This document shows, piece after piece, positions 34,688 through 44,237 of a stretch of DNA of 64,000 bases. The notes below the pieces were generated by a model that did not search any database, was not told the DNA's origin, and saw only the letters and a program-made list of their open reading frames with translations. The DNA is from Nitrospira_E sp052156535 (GTDB lineage: Bacteria; Nitrospirota; Nitrospiria; Nitrospirales; UBA8639), in NCBI RefSeq assembly GCF_052156535.1, contig NZ_JBQKUP010000039.1, positions 1 to 64,000 of the forward strand, written 5' to 3'. Position numbers and translations under genes: made by a program. Position 1 is the stretch's first letter; every line of letters starts with the position of its first letter.

Positions 34688-35662
34688 TTAGGTCGTGGGT
34701 TCAGAGGGTTGGTCTTTGAGGGACCGGCCTGTGTGAGCCACAAACACGTCGTCCAGCCTCGGCCGATGATATTCGATTCCATCGAGGAGACATCCTACTC
34801 GATTTGTGGCCTCGAGAATAGCAGGCAATGCCTTCTCGGGAGCATCGACGCGGATATCAAGCCCTTGTGGAGTGGGACGAATGGCACGTATGAAGGGCAA
34901 GGCTTTTAAGGCGGTTGAGAGGGTTTCGAGAACCTGAGGCTGCGGGTCTCCAAGAGTGAGCCAGACGCCATCGCCACCCAAACTGGCCTTTAAGTCCTTT
35001 GGAGAGCCAATGGCGCGGATTTCGCCGCGGTCAATGATAGCAATTCGATCACAAAGCTGGTCGGCTTCATCCAGGTAATTGGTGGTCATGACGATGGTCA
35101 TGCCCTGCTCGCGCAATTTCCGCAGGTATTGCCAGATATTAAGGCGGCTTTGAACGTCAAGTCCGAGTGTGGGTTCGTCCAAAAAGAGTACCTTGGGATT
35201 GGGCAATAAACCGCAGGCAATATCCAATTTGCGTTTCATCCCACCGGAATATCCTTTGGCCACGCGATCGGCATGTTCTTCCAGATCGACCAGCTTCAGG
35301 AGCGATGCAATTCTGGTGAGGGCTTCATTTTTTGGGAGATGATAGAGATCCGCAAGCAACAGCAGATGCTCCCGACCGGTAAGAAAGCGGTCGATAGCCC
35401 GTTCTTGCGGAACGTAGCCGATCATCCGTCGAATGGTATCGGCTTCTTTGGCGACATCATGCCCGAAAATGGTTGCGGTTCCGGATGTGGGACTGAGGGT
35501 CGTAATTAAAATTCGAAGCGTGGTACTCTTCCCTGCCCCATTGGGTCCCAGGAGGCCAAAAATTTCTCCTTGCATGACGGAGAGGGAAAGATTCTTCACC
35601 GCGGTCACGGTGTCGTAGGTTTTCCCCAGCCCTTTAACCTCAATGGCAACGGCATCAGACAT
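34688..35662 (-). CDS. ABC transporter ATPase (DrrA-like)
   Basis: Protein of 324 residues. Walker A GPNGAGKST, Q-loop and the signature YSGGMKRKLDIACGLL precede Walker B VLFLDEPTLGLD and the switch motif TTNYLDEADQLCDR. The C-terminal 90 residues (DVFVAHTGRSL) are the DUF4162-like tail of daunorubicin-type ABC-2 exporters. It powers the permease encoded directly downstream. The gene is 6 bp after the Lon-N-domain protein gene, so three genes form one unit. Confidence 0.94.
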   Translation of the reverse strand: MSDAVAIEVKGLGKTYDTVTAVKNLSLSVMQGEIFGLLGPNGAGKSTTLRILITTLSPTSGTATIFGHDVAKEADTIRRMIGYVPQERAIDRFLTGREHLLLLADLYHLPKNEALTRIASLLKLVDLEEHADRVAKGYSGGMKRKLDIACGLLPNPKVLFLDEPTLGLDVQSRLNIWQYLRKLREQGMTIVMTTNYLDEADQLCDRIAIIDRGEIRAIGSPKDLKASLGGDGVWLTLGDPQPQVLETLSTALKALPFIRAIRPTPQGLDIRVDAPEKALPAILEATNRVGCLLDGIEYHRPRLDDVFVAHTGRSLKDQPSEPTT

Positions 35663-35668
35663 GGTGTG

Positions 35669-36328
35669 TTATCCTTGTGCCGTTCGAAGATCGGCAAGTT
35701 TAAAGCGGATGAGATCAATCAGGCGGCGAGCTTGCTGGATGAGATGGCCGGATTCAAGTAAAAATTGTTTTTCCACTGGTGACAAATCAAGACCGGCTGA
35801 AAGGTTATGAACCAGAATGGAATCCGTGAGTTTGCCAGAAGCGATCACCTGACACAACTCATGAGCCTTTTTCCAGGTCAAATATTCTTGGGTAATTTGC
35901 TCCAGATTGATGCGGGTTTCGATGTCCAGGGAGGGTGCGCCCTTTTGCGCATTCGGAATAATTCGTGCTTGGCGGTAGGGCGTTGAGACCTCTTGCTCTT
36001 CAAAGGTGCATCGCTGAAGGCCTTGCAACACAATATTAAACCGACCGTCAGCCAGTTTGTGTGAGCTGATAATTCGCCCCACACATCCGATGGGATAAAT
36101 CGGCGGATCCGCTACATACTCGTCTTCCCAACCGTCCTTGAGCAAGACCATGCCAATGCAATCTCCCTGACCGGATGCGTTATGCACCATTTCCCGGTAA
36201 CGGGGTTCAAAGATGTGTAGTGGCAAATAGGTTTCAGGGAAAAATACGACGTTGGGCAGTGGAAAAATTGGCACGCTGTCCGGTATCGGAAATTTGCCGA
36301 ATTCGGCTGATGGAAAATCTGAAGGCAT
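35669..36328 (-). CDS. Lon substrate-binding (N-terminal) domain protein
   Basis: Protein of 219 residues consisting of the Lon N-terminal domain without ATPase or protease. Motifs: SVPIFPLPNVVFFPETYLPLHIFEPRYREMV, IGCVGRIISSHKLADGRFNIVLQGLQRC, and a helical tail (LEQITQEYLTWKK onward). Stand-alone members may present or modulate substrates of Lon. The start at 36328 begins the conserved N-terminus. It heads the operon with the ABC exporter and diverges from the AttH-like gene. Confidence 0.9.
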   Translation of the reverse strand: MPSDFPSAEFGKFPIPDSVPIFPLPNVVFFPETYLPLHIFEPRYREMVHNASGQGDCIGMVLLKDGWEDEYVADPPIYPIGCVGRIISSHKLADGRFNIVLQGLQRCTFEEQEVSTPYRQARIIPNAQKGAPSLDIETRINLEQITQEYLTWKKAHELCQVIASGKLTDSILVHNLSAGLDLSPVEKQFLLESGHLIQQARRLIDLIRFKLADLRTAQG

Positions 36329-36509
36329 AGGGTACGATAGCGGAGAATTTTCGGGAAAGTCAACGTAAAATCGTGACCCAAAGGAGTTCGGCAAACTGAG
36401 AAAATCCTTGTGTGCCAAGGGATTTGTACGCTATGGAAGGTCGTGGTATAAACGGAAGCATGAAGTGGACGATGGCCTTCACCCACGCGACGATTCTGCA
36501 GGTCTTGAG

Positions 36510-37646
36510 GTGAGCACGAGATCTTTGGTGCGAGAGATCTCGCTCCTGTTCATTTTTCCACTTCTTGGGATTTCGGCGGTCTCTGCAGAGACTCCCGTCG
36601 TTGAACTACACGAATTTACTCCTGCCCGTCCCGGATACGTCTATGCGTTCCCGCAGGATCATGGCAGTCATGAGCAATTTCAGACAGAGTGGTGGTATTT
36701 TACCGGACATCTGTCCACCACGAATGGCCGACGGTTTGGGTACGAATTGACCTTTTTTCGTCGTGGAATTGACTCACCCGATGCCTGGAGTAATCCTTCT
36801 GCATGGGCCATGCGACACCTGTACTTTGCCCATTTCGCGTTAACCGACGAAGCGAATGAGCAATTCTGGTTTGCAGAGAAGCTGAGTCGTGCCGGAATCA
36901 ACAAGGCCGGAGCTGAAGCGGATCGGCTTCATGTATGGATCGATCGGTGGTTGCTAGAGGCGGTGGCATCCAATCATCGACAATTTCATCTTCAGGCGCA
37001 GGCTGAGGGGTTTTCCATTGATTTGACGCTTGAATCAAGTAAATCCCACGTTATTCATGGCACAGACGGCGTGAGCCGGAAAGGCAAGGAGGCAGAGGCC
37101 ATCTCCCATTATTATTCAATGACCCGTCTTCAGACCACGGGATCGGTGGTGGTAGAGGGGGTGCCCCTGGCAGTCAACGGCGTAAGTTGGATGGACCATG
37201 AGTTTGGATCTGCAGACCTCTCGGACGGTCTCGTTGGATGGGATTGGTTCAGCCTGCAACTTGAGAATAATTATGACATCATGGCCTATGGGCTTCGCCG
37301 TGTGGATGGAACCTTTGATCCGGCATCCAGTGGAACATTGGTGAGGCCGGATGGATCCTCGACATCCATTTCTTTTGAAGCCCTTAATGTACGCGTGCAA
37401 GAGCATTGGACCAGTCCGGCCAGTGGTGCGCGTTACCCTAGTCAATGGACGTTATCTATTCCGTCTGAAAGGGTGGAGTTGAATATCTCTCCAAGAATGG
37501 CCAATCAAGAACTTGTCACCAGGCGAAGTACCGCTGTGACATACTGGGAAGGAGCCGTGGATGTCACCGGGTTTTGGAAGGGAGAGAATATTCATGGTCA
37601 GGGTTATGTTGAACTGACCGGATATGCCGAACCATACCGCCCATGA
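36510..37646 (+). CDS. AttH/CrtC-like lipocalin-fold protein (carotenoid 1,2-hydratase superfamily)
   Basis: Exported protein of about 378 residues. A signal segment (ISLLFIFPLLGISAVSA) precedes the family opening FPQDHGSHEQFQTEWWYFTGHL. Further blocks are RFGYELTFFRRG, MRHLYFAHFALTDE, GKEAEAISHYYSMTRLQTTGSV and WMDHEFGSADLSDGLVGWDWFSLQL, all typical of the AttH/CrtC double lipocalin. Close relatives are secreted hydrolases or hydratases of lipids. A GTG start at 36510 gives a neat signal peptide; an upstream ATG at 36408 would overlap the divergent promoter. No carotenoid genes are nearby, so a carotenoid role is not supported by context. Confidence 0.85.
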   Translation: MSTRSLVREISLLFIFPLLGISAVSAETPVVELHEFTPARPGYVYAFPQDHGSHEQFQTEWWYFTGHLSTTNGRRFGYELTFFRRGIDSPDAWSNPSAWAMRHLYFAHFALTDEANEQFWFAEKLSRAGINKAGAEADRLHVWIDRWLLEAVASNHRQFHLQAQAEGFSIDLTLESSKSHVIHGTDGVSRKGKEAEAISHYYSMTRLQTTGSVVVEGVPLAVNGVSWMDHEFGSADLSDGLVGWDWFSLQLENNYDIMAYGLRRVDGTFDPASSGTLVRPDGSSTSISFEALNVRVQEHWTSPASGARYPSQWTLSIPSERVELNISPRMANQELVTRRSTAVTYWEGAVDVTGFWKGENIHGQGYVELTGYAEPYRP

Positions 37647-37654
37647 CGATAAGG

Positions 37655-37838
37655 GGGCTGTTGAAAAAAGCCGCCAGCGGCGTTCTCGCCATTTTTCCGT
37701 GCTCACGTACTGGAAGTACGCTCTGCGCGCAAAAATGACTGCGGCCTTGCTGGACGAACTTTTTTGAACCGCCCCGATGCCTCATGCACCGTGCTTGTGG
37801 GTCAATATGCTCTTGGAAATTATTATTATTCAACACTC
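37655..37838 (-). mobile_element. MITE-like palindromic element, copy C (inverted)
   Basis: Reverse orientation: starts GGGCTGTTGAAAAAAGCC and ends TTATTCAACACTC in window direction. The inner core has diverged more than in copies A and B between 37780 and 37820. An 8-bp flanking repeat with one mismatch, CGATAAGG (37647-37654) and CCATAAGG (37839-37846), supports transposition. It lies 8 bp after the AttH-like gene stop and could act as its terminator. Confidence 0.78.
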
Positions 37839-37886
37839 CCATAAGGTGTGACCTCTTGCCATTCAACATTGAAGGACCGTTCTAAG

Positions 37887-38915
37887 ATGTCCCGCCCCTA
37901 TTGGATTTTCGTCGTTTCCTTGATGTTCGGATTGACGGCCTGCGGTCAACGAAGCGATACCATTGTGTCCATTGCCTTACATCCCACCAAACCCAACATT
38001 ATATATGTGGCCACGGATGAAGCCGTATACAAGTCTTCCGATACGGGGGCCACATGGACCAGATTTGCAGGCGAATTAGCCAGGACCCGAGTGATTAGTC
38101 TTGCCCTTGACCCCCAACTGTCTGCCACCGTGTTTGCGGGAACGATGGGGGATGGGACCTATAAAAGCCCGGATGGGGGCCGAACGTGGCATCCCTACAA
38201 TTCCGGGATTCAGAAAGGCACGATCTCGGCCATTGTCAATCAGATTGTGTTTAATCCTTTGGGGACGGAGATGGTGTATGCGGCGACAACCGTTGGGGTT
38301 TTTAGAAGTTTAGATGGGGGTCGACATTGGACTGAACGGATGCAAGGCATGACGGAAGTGAGTTTTGTGGTGAGCCTGGCAATCGATCCCCAGCGTCCAA
38401 ACGTCTTATATGCGGGGACTACGGGAGGTGTCTATCGCACGCTCAATGCCACGGAGAGTTGGGAAAAAGCCTCGACGGGCATGGTGGCCTCAGATGCCAA
38501 AATGGCTTCAATGGCGTTGGGAGTCAATGGAATCGTCGTTGATCCAACGAATAGTGATGTGGTGTATGCAGGGACCACGGATGGATTATATAAATCAACG
38601 GATCAGGCCGAACATTGGACAAAGGTCGGAGGTAGCATTCAACACGCCTATATCAGTGCCATTCAACTGGATCCCACTAACCCGTCAACTCTGTATATGG
38701 CGACCAGTGATCGGGTTCAAAAAAGTGAGGACGGAGGAAAAACCTGGCAACCGAAAATACAGGGATTGGAGGCAGCCAGTATTCGAAGTCTTCAGATGAG
38801 CCCCCTGGATCCCCGCACTTTGTATGTCGGCACGAATGGAGGAGGATTATACCGAAGCTCGGATGCCGGAGAATCCTGGAGCCGGTTACCTCTTACTCCG
38901 GCATCTGGTGACTAG
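37887..38915 (+). CDS. YCF48/sortilin-like beta-propeller lipoprotein
   Basis: Lipoprotein of 342 residues; signal peptide with lipobox LTAC (Cys near 19). The body is a repeated WD/BNR-type unit: I-YVATDEAVYKSSDTGATWTRF, VFAGTMGDGTYKSPDGGRTW, VYAATTVGVFRSLDGGRHW, LYAGTTGGVYRTLNATESW, VYAGTTDGLYKSTDQAEHW, LYMATSDRVQKSEDGGKTW and a last LYVGTNGGGLYRSSDAGESW. Seven blades make a complete propeller, like the photosystem II assembly factor YCF48. It likely binds a protein partner in the periplasm. The ATG at 37887 has GAAGGA upstream. Confidence 0.88.
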   Translation: MSRPYWIFVVSLMFGLTACGQRSDTIVSIALHPTKPNIIYVATDEAVYKSSDTGATWTRFAGELARTRVISLALDPQLSATVFAGTMGDGTYKSPDGGRTWHPYNSGIQKGTISAIVNQIVFNPLGTEMVYAATTVGVFRSLDGGRHWTERMQGMTEVSFVVSLAIDPQRPNVLYAGTTGGVYRTLNATESWEKASTGMVASDAKMASMALGVNGIVVDPTNSDVVYAGTTDGLYKSTDQAEHWTKVGGSIQHAYISAIQLDPTNPSTLYMATSDRVQKSEDGGKTWQPKIQGLEAASIRSLQMSPLDPRTLYVGTNGGGLYRSSDAGESWSRLPLTPASGD

Positions 38916-38979
38916 GTGAATAGGAGCGATGGCGCTTTCCGTACAATTTCTGTTTCAGTGGTGTATGCAGGAGGGAGAG

Positions 38980-39960
38980 TCATTGCCCTTTCCAGGAATC
39001 AGGAAGCAGGAAGGAAAGGTCCATCATGAGTTTGCCTCCATACGTTGGGCCGAAGTCTTGGCCGCTTAATTGATCGTTCCATGTTTCGAAAGTAAATGGG
39101 TGGGCCCGGATCGCAATCGTCCAAAAGCTCTCCTCCAATGAGTTTCCCTGGTTTCCATTAAACATTCCGGAATCAATGGTGGCCCCGATTTCAACTTCAA
39201 GCAAGGGCCGAAATGTTTTCTCATCATACCAGCCATAGCTGAGGGAGCCTTGGGCGGCAAATGAATGATTGGCTAAATCATGGAACGCGGCACCATTGAA
39301 AAGTCGCCCGGCCCTCACCATTCCTGACAATCGGAGAGGTCTGAACAGATCTGCGACCCAGCCATTATGTGGCCCGCTCAGATAGTCGATGGTTTTCACC
39401 GGTGACCAGCGGCGAAACCCCCCACGAGCAAAGAGTTCCTGATAGAGGCTTCCTGTCTGTCCCCCGCCCCCAAGAAACAATACCCGGCGTTGTCCCGGGA
39501 GTTCTCTCCATCGGGTGATTGAACCGGATAGGGTAAAATCGGTCTCTTTTCGTTTCGCTCCAACCGGAACCTGAGGGATATCATACAGGCGTTCATGGAC
39601 GAAATCGTTTTGGAGGGATTCTGAAGGCTGATTTCTCGTAGGGCCAATTCCAAAAGTCAGATTTGTGCTCCATCCTTCGAGGGAATTTGACCAGTGGCGG
39701 GTCCAACTGGTGGTAATAAGATTTAATCCGATGGTTTCCCGAATGTCATTAAACCGCTTCCCTTCCCCATTAAATTCAGTAAAGCGAAATATGGAGAGTC
39801 CGGTGGTAAGCACCGGTTCTTGATCGGGAAAGTCGAGCGCACCCCAATGAATACCTGGCGCGGAACTTTCCGCCCTTCCCGGTTGTGGAAAAATCCAACA
39901 ACTCAAAAAGGCGATCAGGATCATGAAAACACTTAAAGATGGGTAGAATCGGCAAGCCAT
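38980..39960 (-). CDS. exported protein of unknown function, possible beta-barrel
   Basis: Protein of 326 residues with a signal peptide (FMILIAFLSCWIFPQPGRAE). The mature part has many aromatic, alternating strands (TNLTFGIGP, SLSYGWYDEKTFRPLLEVEIGATID, MMDLSFLLP) that fit an outer-membrane or secreted beta protein, but the last residue is Gln and not Phe. A glycine-rich FLGGGGQTGSLYQELFARGG loop is notable. I do not recognise a family. Convergent with the propeller lipoprotein gene. Confidence 0.65.
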   Translation of the reverse strand: MACRFYPSLSVFMILIAFLSCWIFPQPGRAESSAPGIHWGALDFPDQEPVLTTGLSIFRFTEFNGEGKRFNDIRETIGLNLITTSWTRHWSNSLEGWSTNLTFGIGPTRNQPSESLQNDFVHERLYDIPQVPVGAKRKETDFTLSGSITRWRELPGQRRVLFLGGGGQTGSLYQELFARGGFRRWSPVKTIDYLSGPHNGWVADLFRPLRLSGMVRAGRLFNGAAFHDLANHSFAAQGSLSYGWYDEKTFRPLLEVEIGATIDSGMFNGNQGNSLEESFWTIAIRAHPFTFETWNDQLSGQDFGPTYGGKLMMDLSFLLPDSWKGQ

Positions 39961-40130
39961 AGCCTAAAATGGGAAGTTCAATATTGCCGGGCGGTAGTTG
40001 ACTGATTCCTAGCACAAGGACTATGCCTTAGAACATTTACTGAATTGTGGGGGATGACCCTACAGCAGGCTTACTCTTGAGTTGTCTAGGTCGATATGAC
40101 CTTTAGTGCGATCAAACGGGAGAGGGGAAA

Positions 40131-40523
40131 TTAGAAATCGAGAGCCTCGTTTACTTTTTCGACAAGTTCACGGAAATTACAGGGTTTGTCAATAATTGCA
40201 TAGGCGCCAAGTCCCATGGCTTTGTGCTTGTGTATTTCGTCAATTACTCCACTGAGCAGGATGACCCGAGGGGTTCTGCCATTCAAGGAACCGTTGACTC
40301 GTTCCAACAAGGTCAGTCCACTCATAATAGGCATGTGATAGTCAGCCAGGACGAGATCGACTTCGTTTTCTTCCAACCATGCGAGTGCTTCGGCGCCGTT
40401 TTCCGACTCGGCGCATTCAATGCCAGAGGATTCTAATGCACCCCGTACAGTTCGGCGGACGGCAGGCTCATCATCCACAATCAGCACAAGTTTTCTGAGA
40501 GAGGGAGAACGGTTGCTCACCAC
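40131..40523 (-). CDS. stand-alone response regulator receiver domain
   Basis: CheY-like protein of 130 residues. The phosphoryl pocket is Asp17 and Asp18 (LIVDDEPAVRR), the acceptor Asp61 (LVLADYHMPIMSG), Ser91 (LLSGV) and Lys113 (IIDKP). There is no output domain, so it acts by protein contact. No histidine kinase is adjacent; its partner is elsewhere. The ATG at 40523 precedes a non-conserved nine-residue lead. Confidence 0.93.
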   Translation of the reverse strand: MVSNRSPSLRKLVLIVDDEPAVRRTVRGALESSGIECAESENGAEALAWLEENEVDLVLADYHMPIMSGLTLLERVNGSLNGRTPRVILLSGVIDEIHKHKAMGLGAYAIIDKPCNFRELVEKVNEALDF

Positions 40524-40997
40524 GATGTGTTCCTCGGAAACACCATAAGAACATTCAACTTTTTCTCGGATCAGTTGTTCGTTCTTTAGGGAAAGTGTAC
40601 CCTATTGTTGCATACGTAATGTGACTGGGGGAATACCCTCACCGTATATCTTGTGTTATTTTTTATTAACAACACAATGATTGAATATTTTGAAAAAATT
40701 GATGATGGTTTTGTCGGCGATGTGTTTGACAATTTATGCATACCTTACCAACAGGATTGCGCACAGCTTTGGTAGGGGGAAGGGTGGATTGCCGGGATGA
40801 TAAGCTATGGATGATTTATGACGAGAAAACCGGCGACACTTCGTGCCTTTGGGGAGAGTCAGAAGGTGGATTGTGCCGGATAGCAGGATTTTCAGAGACT
40901 TGCCATATGGTCCATTAAAAATATTCTTCAACCGGTAGCCCTGGATAACGGCCTGGGTTGGAGAGAGGACTAGTCAGTGCGATAGAAAGCGAAAGAC
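40524..40997. other. AT-rich intergenic stretch with an inverted repeat
   Basis: About 470 bases. TTGTGTT (40651-40657) pairs with AACACAA (40671-40677) around an AT-rich loop, which could be a protein-binding site or weak hairpin. No gene-like frame. Confidence 0.4.
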
Positions 40998-41483
40998 TCA
41001 CACCGGCGTTTTTTGGAGACAGGACCCTGATAATTGCGATTTGACTGATTCGTATATGGGACTTCCTGGAAGAAGTTCTATCCCTGGCATTCCGGACGCA
41101 ATCGCATGATGCACAGCCAAACGGGCGACTCTCATGCGTGGGATAGTCTGGGATGGAAGTGCTTCTTGAAGAGCGATGAAGGTACCAGGAGGAATCTTGA
41201 CAGAAAAGAGGTCGTCGTCAGGTGAAGAAAAGATAAAGCATTCAATATTGGAAGACCCGACACGATAGGTCAATTTGAATGTGATGTTGTGGGGCTGAAG
41301 GGAGTCATCATCAGAGGGAAATTGTTGAAAGGTGCTTTCGACAATATCCTTGGATACGCCCGAGGGAATTCCCGGAATCCACTCTGGCATGGTTGAAAGG
41401 CCGCGGTGGCAATAGCCCGTAGGGGTTTTCGCCACTCGCCAGGTGACGCCTTCGATGAAAAATGACAGAATTCGCAAAGCCAT
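40998..41483 (-). CDS. hypothetical protein
   Basis: Frame of 161 residues without a recognised family or clear ribosome binding site. The mid-part (HNITFKLTYRVGSSNIECFIFSSPDDDLFSVKIPPGTFIALQEAL) looks like a genuine beta-rich fold. Composition is protein-like but the N-terminus (MALRILSFFIEGVTW) may belong to leader sequence. Isolated between two long gaps. Function unknown. Confidence 0.45.
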   Translation of the reverse strand: MALRILSFFIEGVTWRVAKTPTGYCHRGLSTMPEWIPGIPSGVSKDIVESTFQQFPSDDDSLQPHNITFKLTYRVGSSNIECFIFSSPDDDLFSVKIPPGTFIALQEALPSQTIPRMRVARLAVHHAIASGMPGIELLPGSPIYESVKSQLSGSCLQKTPV

Positions 41484-41978
41484 GCAAAGTTTTAGGAAAA
41501 TTTTTGGGCGTTTATCGTTTATGCAGGTCTATCAGCCGAATCACTCAATTCCTTAGCATACTAGGGAAGCTGGGGCTCACGCAATTCCAGTCCCTACCAG
41601 AATAGTGATGATGATAAAGTGTTTGGTGATAGAGAAGTCGAAAGGTTAAAAACCAATCTCTTTTTTCTGTCATGGACTCCCACGGGATAGGAAGATCTTC
41701 AAAAAGAAGTTTTCCCTTTTTTATCAGAAAAGAGGGAAATTAACGGGTCTCTCTCCGTGAAGGCTTAATTTGTGGTATTTTAATTTTTCAATACGGTCGT
41801 CATATGCTAATTTTTCATATGAAACCGGACCGTACACGCAAAATCTTCCCATTCTCATGTGAATGTTGGACAGAAAACCCGGACTACGTAATTGTTGAGC
41901 TGGATTTCTGAAAAGCTTCTTATCGGGCCTACAAACGCGCCTCTTTACAATAGAAATAGTAATGAAGGGAACATCACT
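41484..41978. other. intergenic stretch between divergent genes
   Basis: About 495 bases upstream of two divergent genes, with AT-rich parts near 41,690-41,850. It must contain both promoters, but no clear boxes were assigned and no repeat copy is present. Confidence 0.4.
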
Positions 41979-43262
41979 ATGTCGGATCTAGGTTGTCGGC
42001 ACATAAGAAGCCTGATCGTCCTGCTTGCTTTTGGTATTTCGTTGGGATGCGCTGGCGGTCCCAACGGGAATGAAGCCTATAAAAAAGAAGGGTTTCAGGT
42101 GACGCAACCAAGCCAGGGAACGAAGGTGGTAGTGCGCGGGAATCATGGGGCGGCCGTCAATCAGGCTTTGGATTGGTTAAATGACCATCAATTACTGGTG
42201 GTCAATCGACAGGTTGTGCAAGAGGAGGGAGTTCCTGAATTTGCTTCTCGAAAAGGGACGGAAGGGCAAGCTCAGGCTCTAGGGGGAGCTCGTAAGGTTG
42301 GGGCGACATTGGTGGTATTTGTGCATGTAAACGAAACTTCATTGAATTCCACAATAGAGCCTGTAATTGGGGGATCACCACCCATGAACAAGGTCGTCGT
42401 TGATATTCTTGGAATGAATACCGGTGCAGGCGAAGTGGCCTTTGAAGGCAAGGCTTGGAGTTCTGACCCAGTGGTGGTGTCCGAGCGGGTGATACAAGAT
42501 CTGACCATTCTGGCCCTTGAACAGGCTTGGCAGAAAACAGCGTCCTCCCCCTCCGCGCAACAGGAGGTGAACGCAGAGAGTCCGATCGAGCCTCCTGGTC
42601 CTCAGATGGCGCCGGTAGCGGTTGATTCCTCCAGCTCACCTCCCACCACTCAGTCGGCGACGGTCCTATTGGATTCGCCTAACCCAGGCGCTGCCACCCA
42701 GCCAGAGCCGGGGCCGCCAACCGAGGTGGCACAAGAGCAAGTGCCCCTCTTAACTGAACCGGTTGCTGAGGAAGTCACGCCCGCGTCTGATGTGGCGGCG
42801 CCGGTAGCGGTTGATTCCTCCAGCTCACCTCCCACCACTCAGTCGGCGACGGTCCTATTGGATTCGCCTAACCCAGGTGCTGCTACCCAGTCAGAGCCTG
42901 GGCCGCCAACCGAGATGGCACAAGAGCAGGTGTCTCTCTTAACTGAACCGGTTGCTGAGGAAGTCACGCCCGCGTCTGATGTAGCGGCGCCGGTGGTTGC
43001 CGAAAATTCAGGGAACTCGGACGATTCGTCTTTGGGACTTCAAATCGCGAGTGGAGCCTTATCGATTTTGTATACGCCCTTCAAAGTGGTCTATGCCGGC
43101 GTGGGCGGGTTATTTGGAGGTTTTGTGTATCTGTTGACCGGAGGGAATGAACCGGCGGCTCAATCAATTTGGGATGCCAGTCTCAAAGGCACATACTATC
43201 TTACCCCGGACCATTTACAAGGCAACGAACCTGTTCGATTTAAGGGAGAGGCCGCGCATTAA
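41979..43262 (+). CDS. repeat-containing lipoprotein of unknown function
   Basis: Lipoprotein of 427 residues; signal peptide with lipobox SLGC (Cys near 21). The first domain (about 40-190) has GTKVVVRGNHGAAVNQALDW and a GATLVVFVHVNE strand that suggest an envelope assembly domain. A Pro/Ser/Thr-rich linker follows, made mostly of two tandem 63-residue repeats (42609-42986). The C-terminal part has a hydrophobic glycine-rich helix (VVYAGVGGLFGGFVYLLTGG), which could insert in a membrane. The start is the ATG at 41979 with GAAGGGAA upstream. Confidence 0.75.
   Translation: MSDLGCRHIRSLIVLLAFGISLGCAGGPNGNEAYKKEGFQVTQPSQGTKVVVRGNHGAAVNQALDWLNDHQLLVVNRQVVQEEGVPEFASRKGTEGQAQALGGARKVGATLVVFVHVNETSLNSTIEPVIGGSPPMNKVVVDILGMNTGAGEVAFEGKAWSSDPVVVSERVIQDLTILALEQAWQKTASSPSAQQEVNAESPIEPPGPQMAPVAVDSSSSPPTTQSATVLLDSPNPGAATQPEPGPPTEVAQEQVPLLTEPVAEEVTPASDVAAPVAVDSSSSPPTTQSATVLLDSPNPGAATQSEPGPPTEMAQEQVSLLTEPVAEEVTPASDVAAPVVAENSGNSDDSSLGLQIASGALSILYTPFKVVYAGVGGLFGGFVYLLTGGNEPAAQSIWDASLKGTYYLTPDHLQGNEPVRFKGEAAH
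42609..42986 (+). repeat. tandem 189-bp coding repeat, two copies
   Basis: Two copies of a 63-codon unit beginning GCGCCGGTAGCGGTTGATTC at 42609 and 42798, differing at only a few bases; a third start at 42987 diverges quickly. The period is a multiple of 3, so the frame is kept. High similarity points to recent duplication. Confidence 0.92.
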
Positions 43263-43343
43263 TAGGACTGTGGATGAATCCAATTTCCAACAGTTTCACA
43301 CCTGACTCTTTCATGGTAGAGCGACCACGTGCAATGAGAAGGG

Positions 43344-43481
43344 GTGCAAAAAGTTTTGTCCAACAAGGCCGTAGTATGGCCTGCTCTGTCTGATAGCCTT
43401 ACTCCCCTTTGACGCGGAACCTGCAGGTGCGTAGGTGAGCATGGCAAAAGGGCGAGAACGCCACTGATGGCTTTGTTCAAC
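43344..43481 (+). mobile_element. MITE-like palindromic element, copy D (degenerate)
   Basis: GTGCAAAAAG at the left and CTTTGTTCAAC at the right correspond to the inner core ends of the other copies, with GTCCAACAAGGCCGTAG and GGCGAGAACGCC retained between. The outer left part is missing and no clear flanking duplication is seen, so this is an old copy. It lies between two convergent genes. Confidence 0.6.
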
Positions 43482-43487
43482 TTTCCC

Positions 43488-44237
43488 TTAATCCTTCCAA
43501 TCCCAAAACAACACTTCAACCGAAGGACAGCCTACGGATAGGGCTCCGATGTGGGTCTGGCCTGCATTGATGCGAAAGAGTAAACAGTCGTTCCCCCGAT
43601 CGGGTTCATGTGTTGACCGCACAGTAGCCTTCAATCCGTCCTGGTCGAGTGCAATCTCACATTGAGCCATTCCACCCGATAATCCAATCCCCTGCATTTT
43701 GAGATACGCTTCCTTGCAGGTCCAGTAGGTCAAAAACTCTTGCGTCCGCTTGTCAGGTGAAAGGGTAGCAAGGTACGCGGCCTCTTGTGGAGAAAAATAC
43801 CTTGTGGCGATATCCTGATCGCTGACATTCCGGTTGACCTGTTCCACATCAATCCCCACAGCGTGTTCAACCGTGAAGGCCAGCAATGCCATTCCACTCG
43901 TATGAGAGACATTAAATTGTAATGCCGGATGGGGCGGTTCGGTCAGAGAGGGCTTCCCTTGTAAGTTGTTCTCAAGTCCGAGAGTACCAGGGGGAATTCC
44001 TACATAGTGACCGATCAGATTTCGAAGAATGCCTCTGGTTGAAATAAATTGGTATTGGTGGTGAGGAAGCCGATACCGTTCCGCCCGTGCTCGTTCACCC
44101 TCAGATAGGTCGGCACGGTAGAGAGCAGCCTGCCGGGGTGACCTATCCAGATGAACACGCCACACATGGACCACGCCTGGCGACAGGCTCCTAAAAATGT
44201 CAGGAGACGGATTAGCCCAGTGGGTGGAAGTCAACAT
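43488..44237 (-). CDS. 4-prime-phosphopantetheinyl transferase (Sfp-type)
   Basis: Transfers phosphopantetheine from CoA to a carrier-protein serine. It is 249 residues, the Sfp/Gsp length of two pseudo-repeats. Motifs: AVGIDVEQVNRNV (magnesium Asp and Glu), FLTYWTCKEAYLKMQGIGL (W-x-x-KE-x-x-x-K), and the early NNLQGKPSLTEPPHPALQFNVSHTSGMALLAF block. Sfp enzymes activate polyketide, peptide or lipid synthesis proteins; no such gene is in the window. The start at 44237 matches the usual N-terminus. Confidence 0.93.
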   Translation of the reverse strand: MLTSTHWANPSPDIFRSLSPGVVHVWRVHLDRSPRQAALYRADLSEGERARAERYRLPHHQYQFISTRGILRNLIGHYVGIPPGTLGLENNLQGKPSLTEPPHPALQFNVSHTSGMALLAFTVEHAVGIDVEQVNRNVSDQDIATRYFSPQEAAYLATLSPDKRTQEFLTYWTCKEAYLKMQGIGLSGGMAQCEIALDQDGLKATVRSTHEPDRGNDCLLFRINAGQTHIGALSVGCPSVEVLFWDWKD

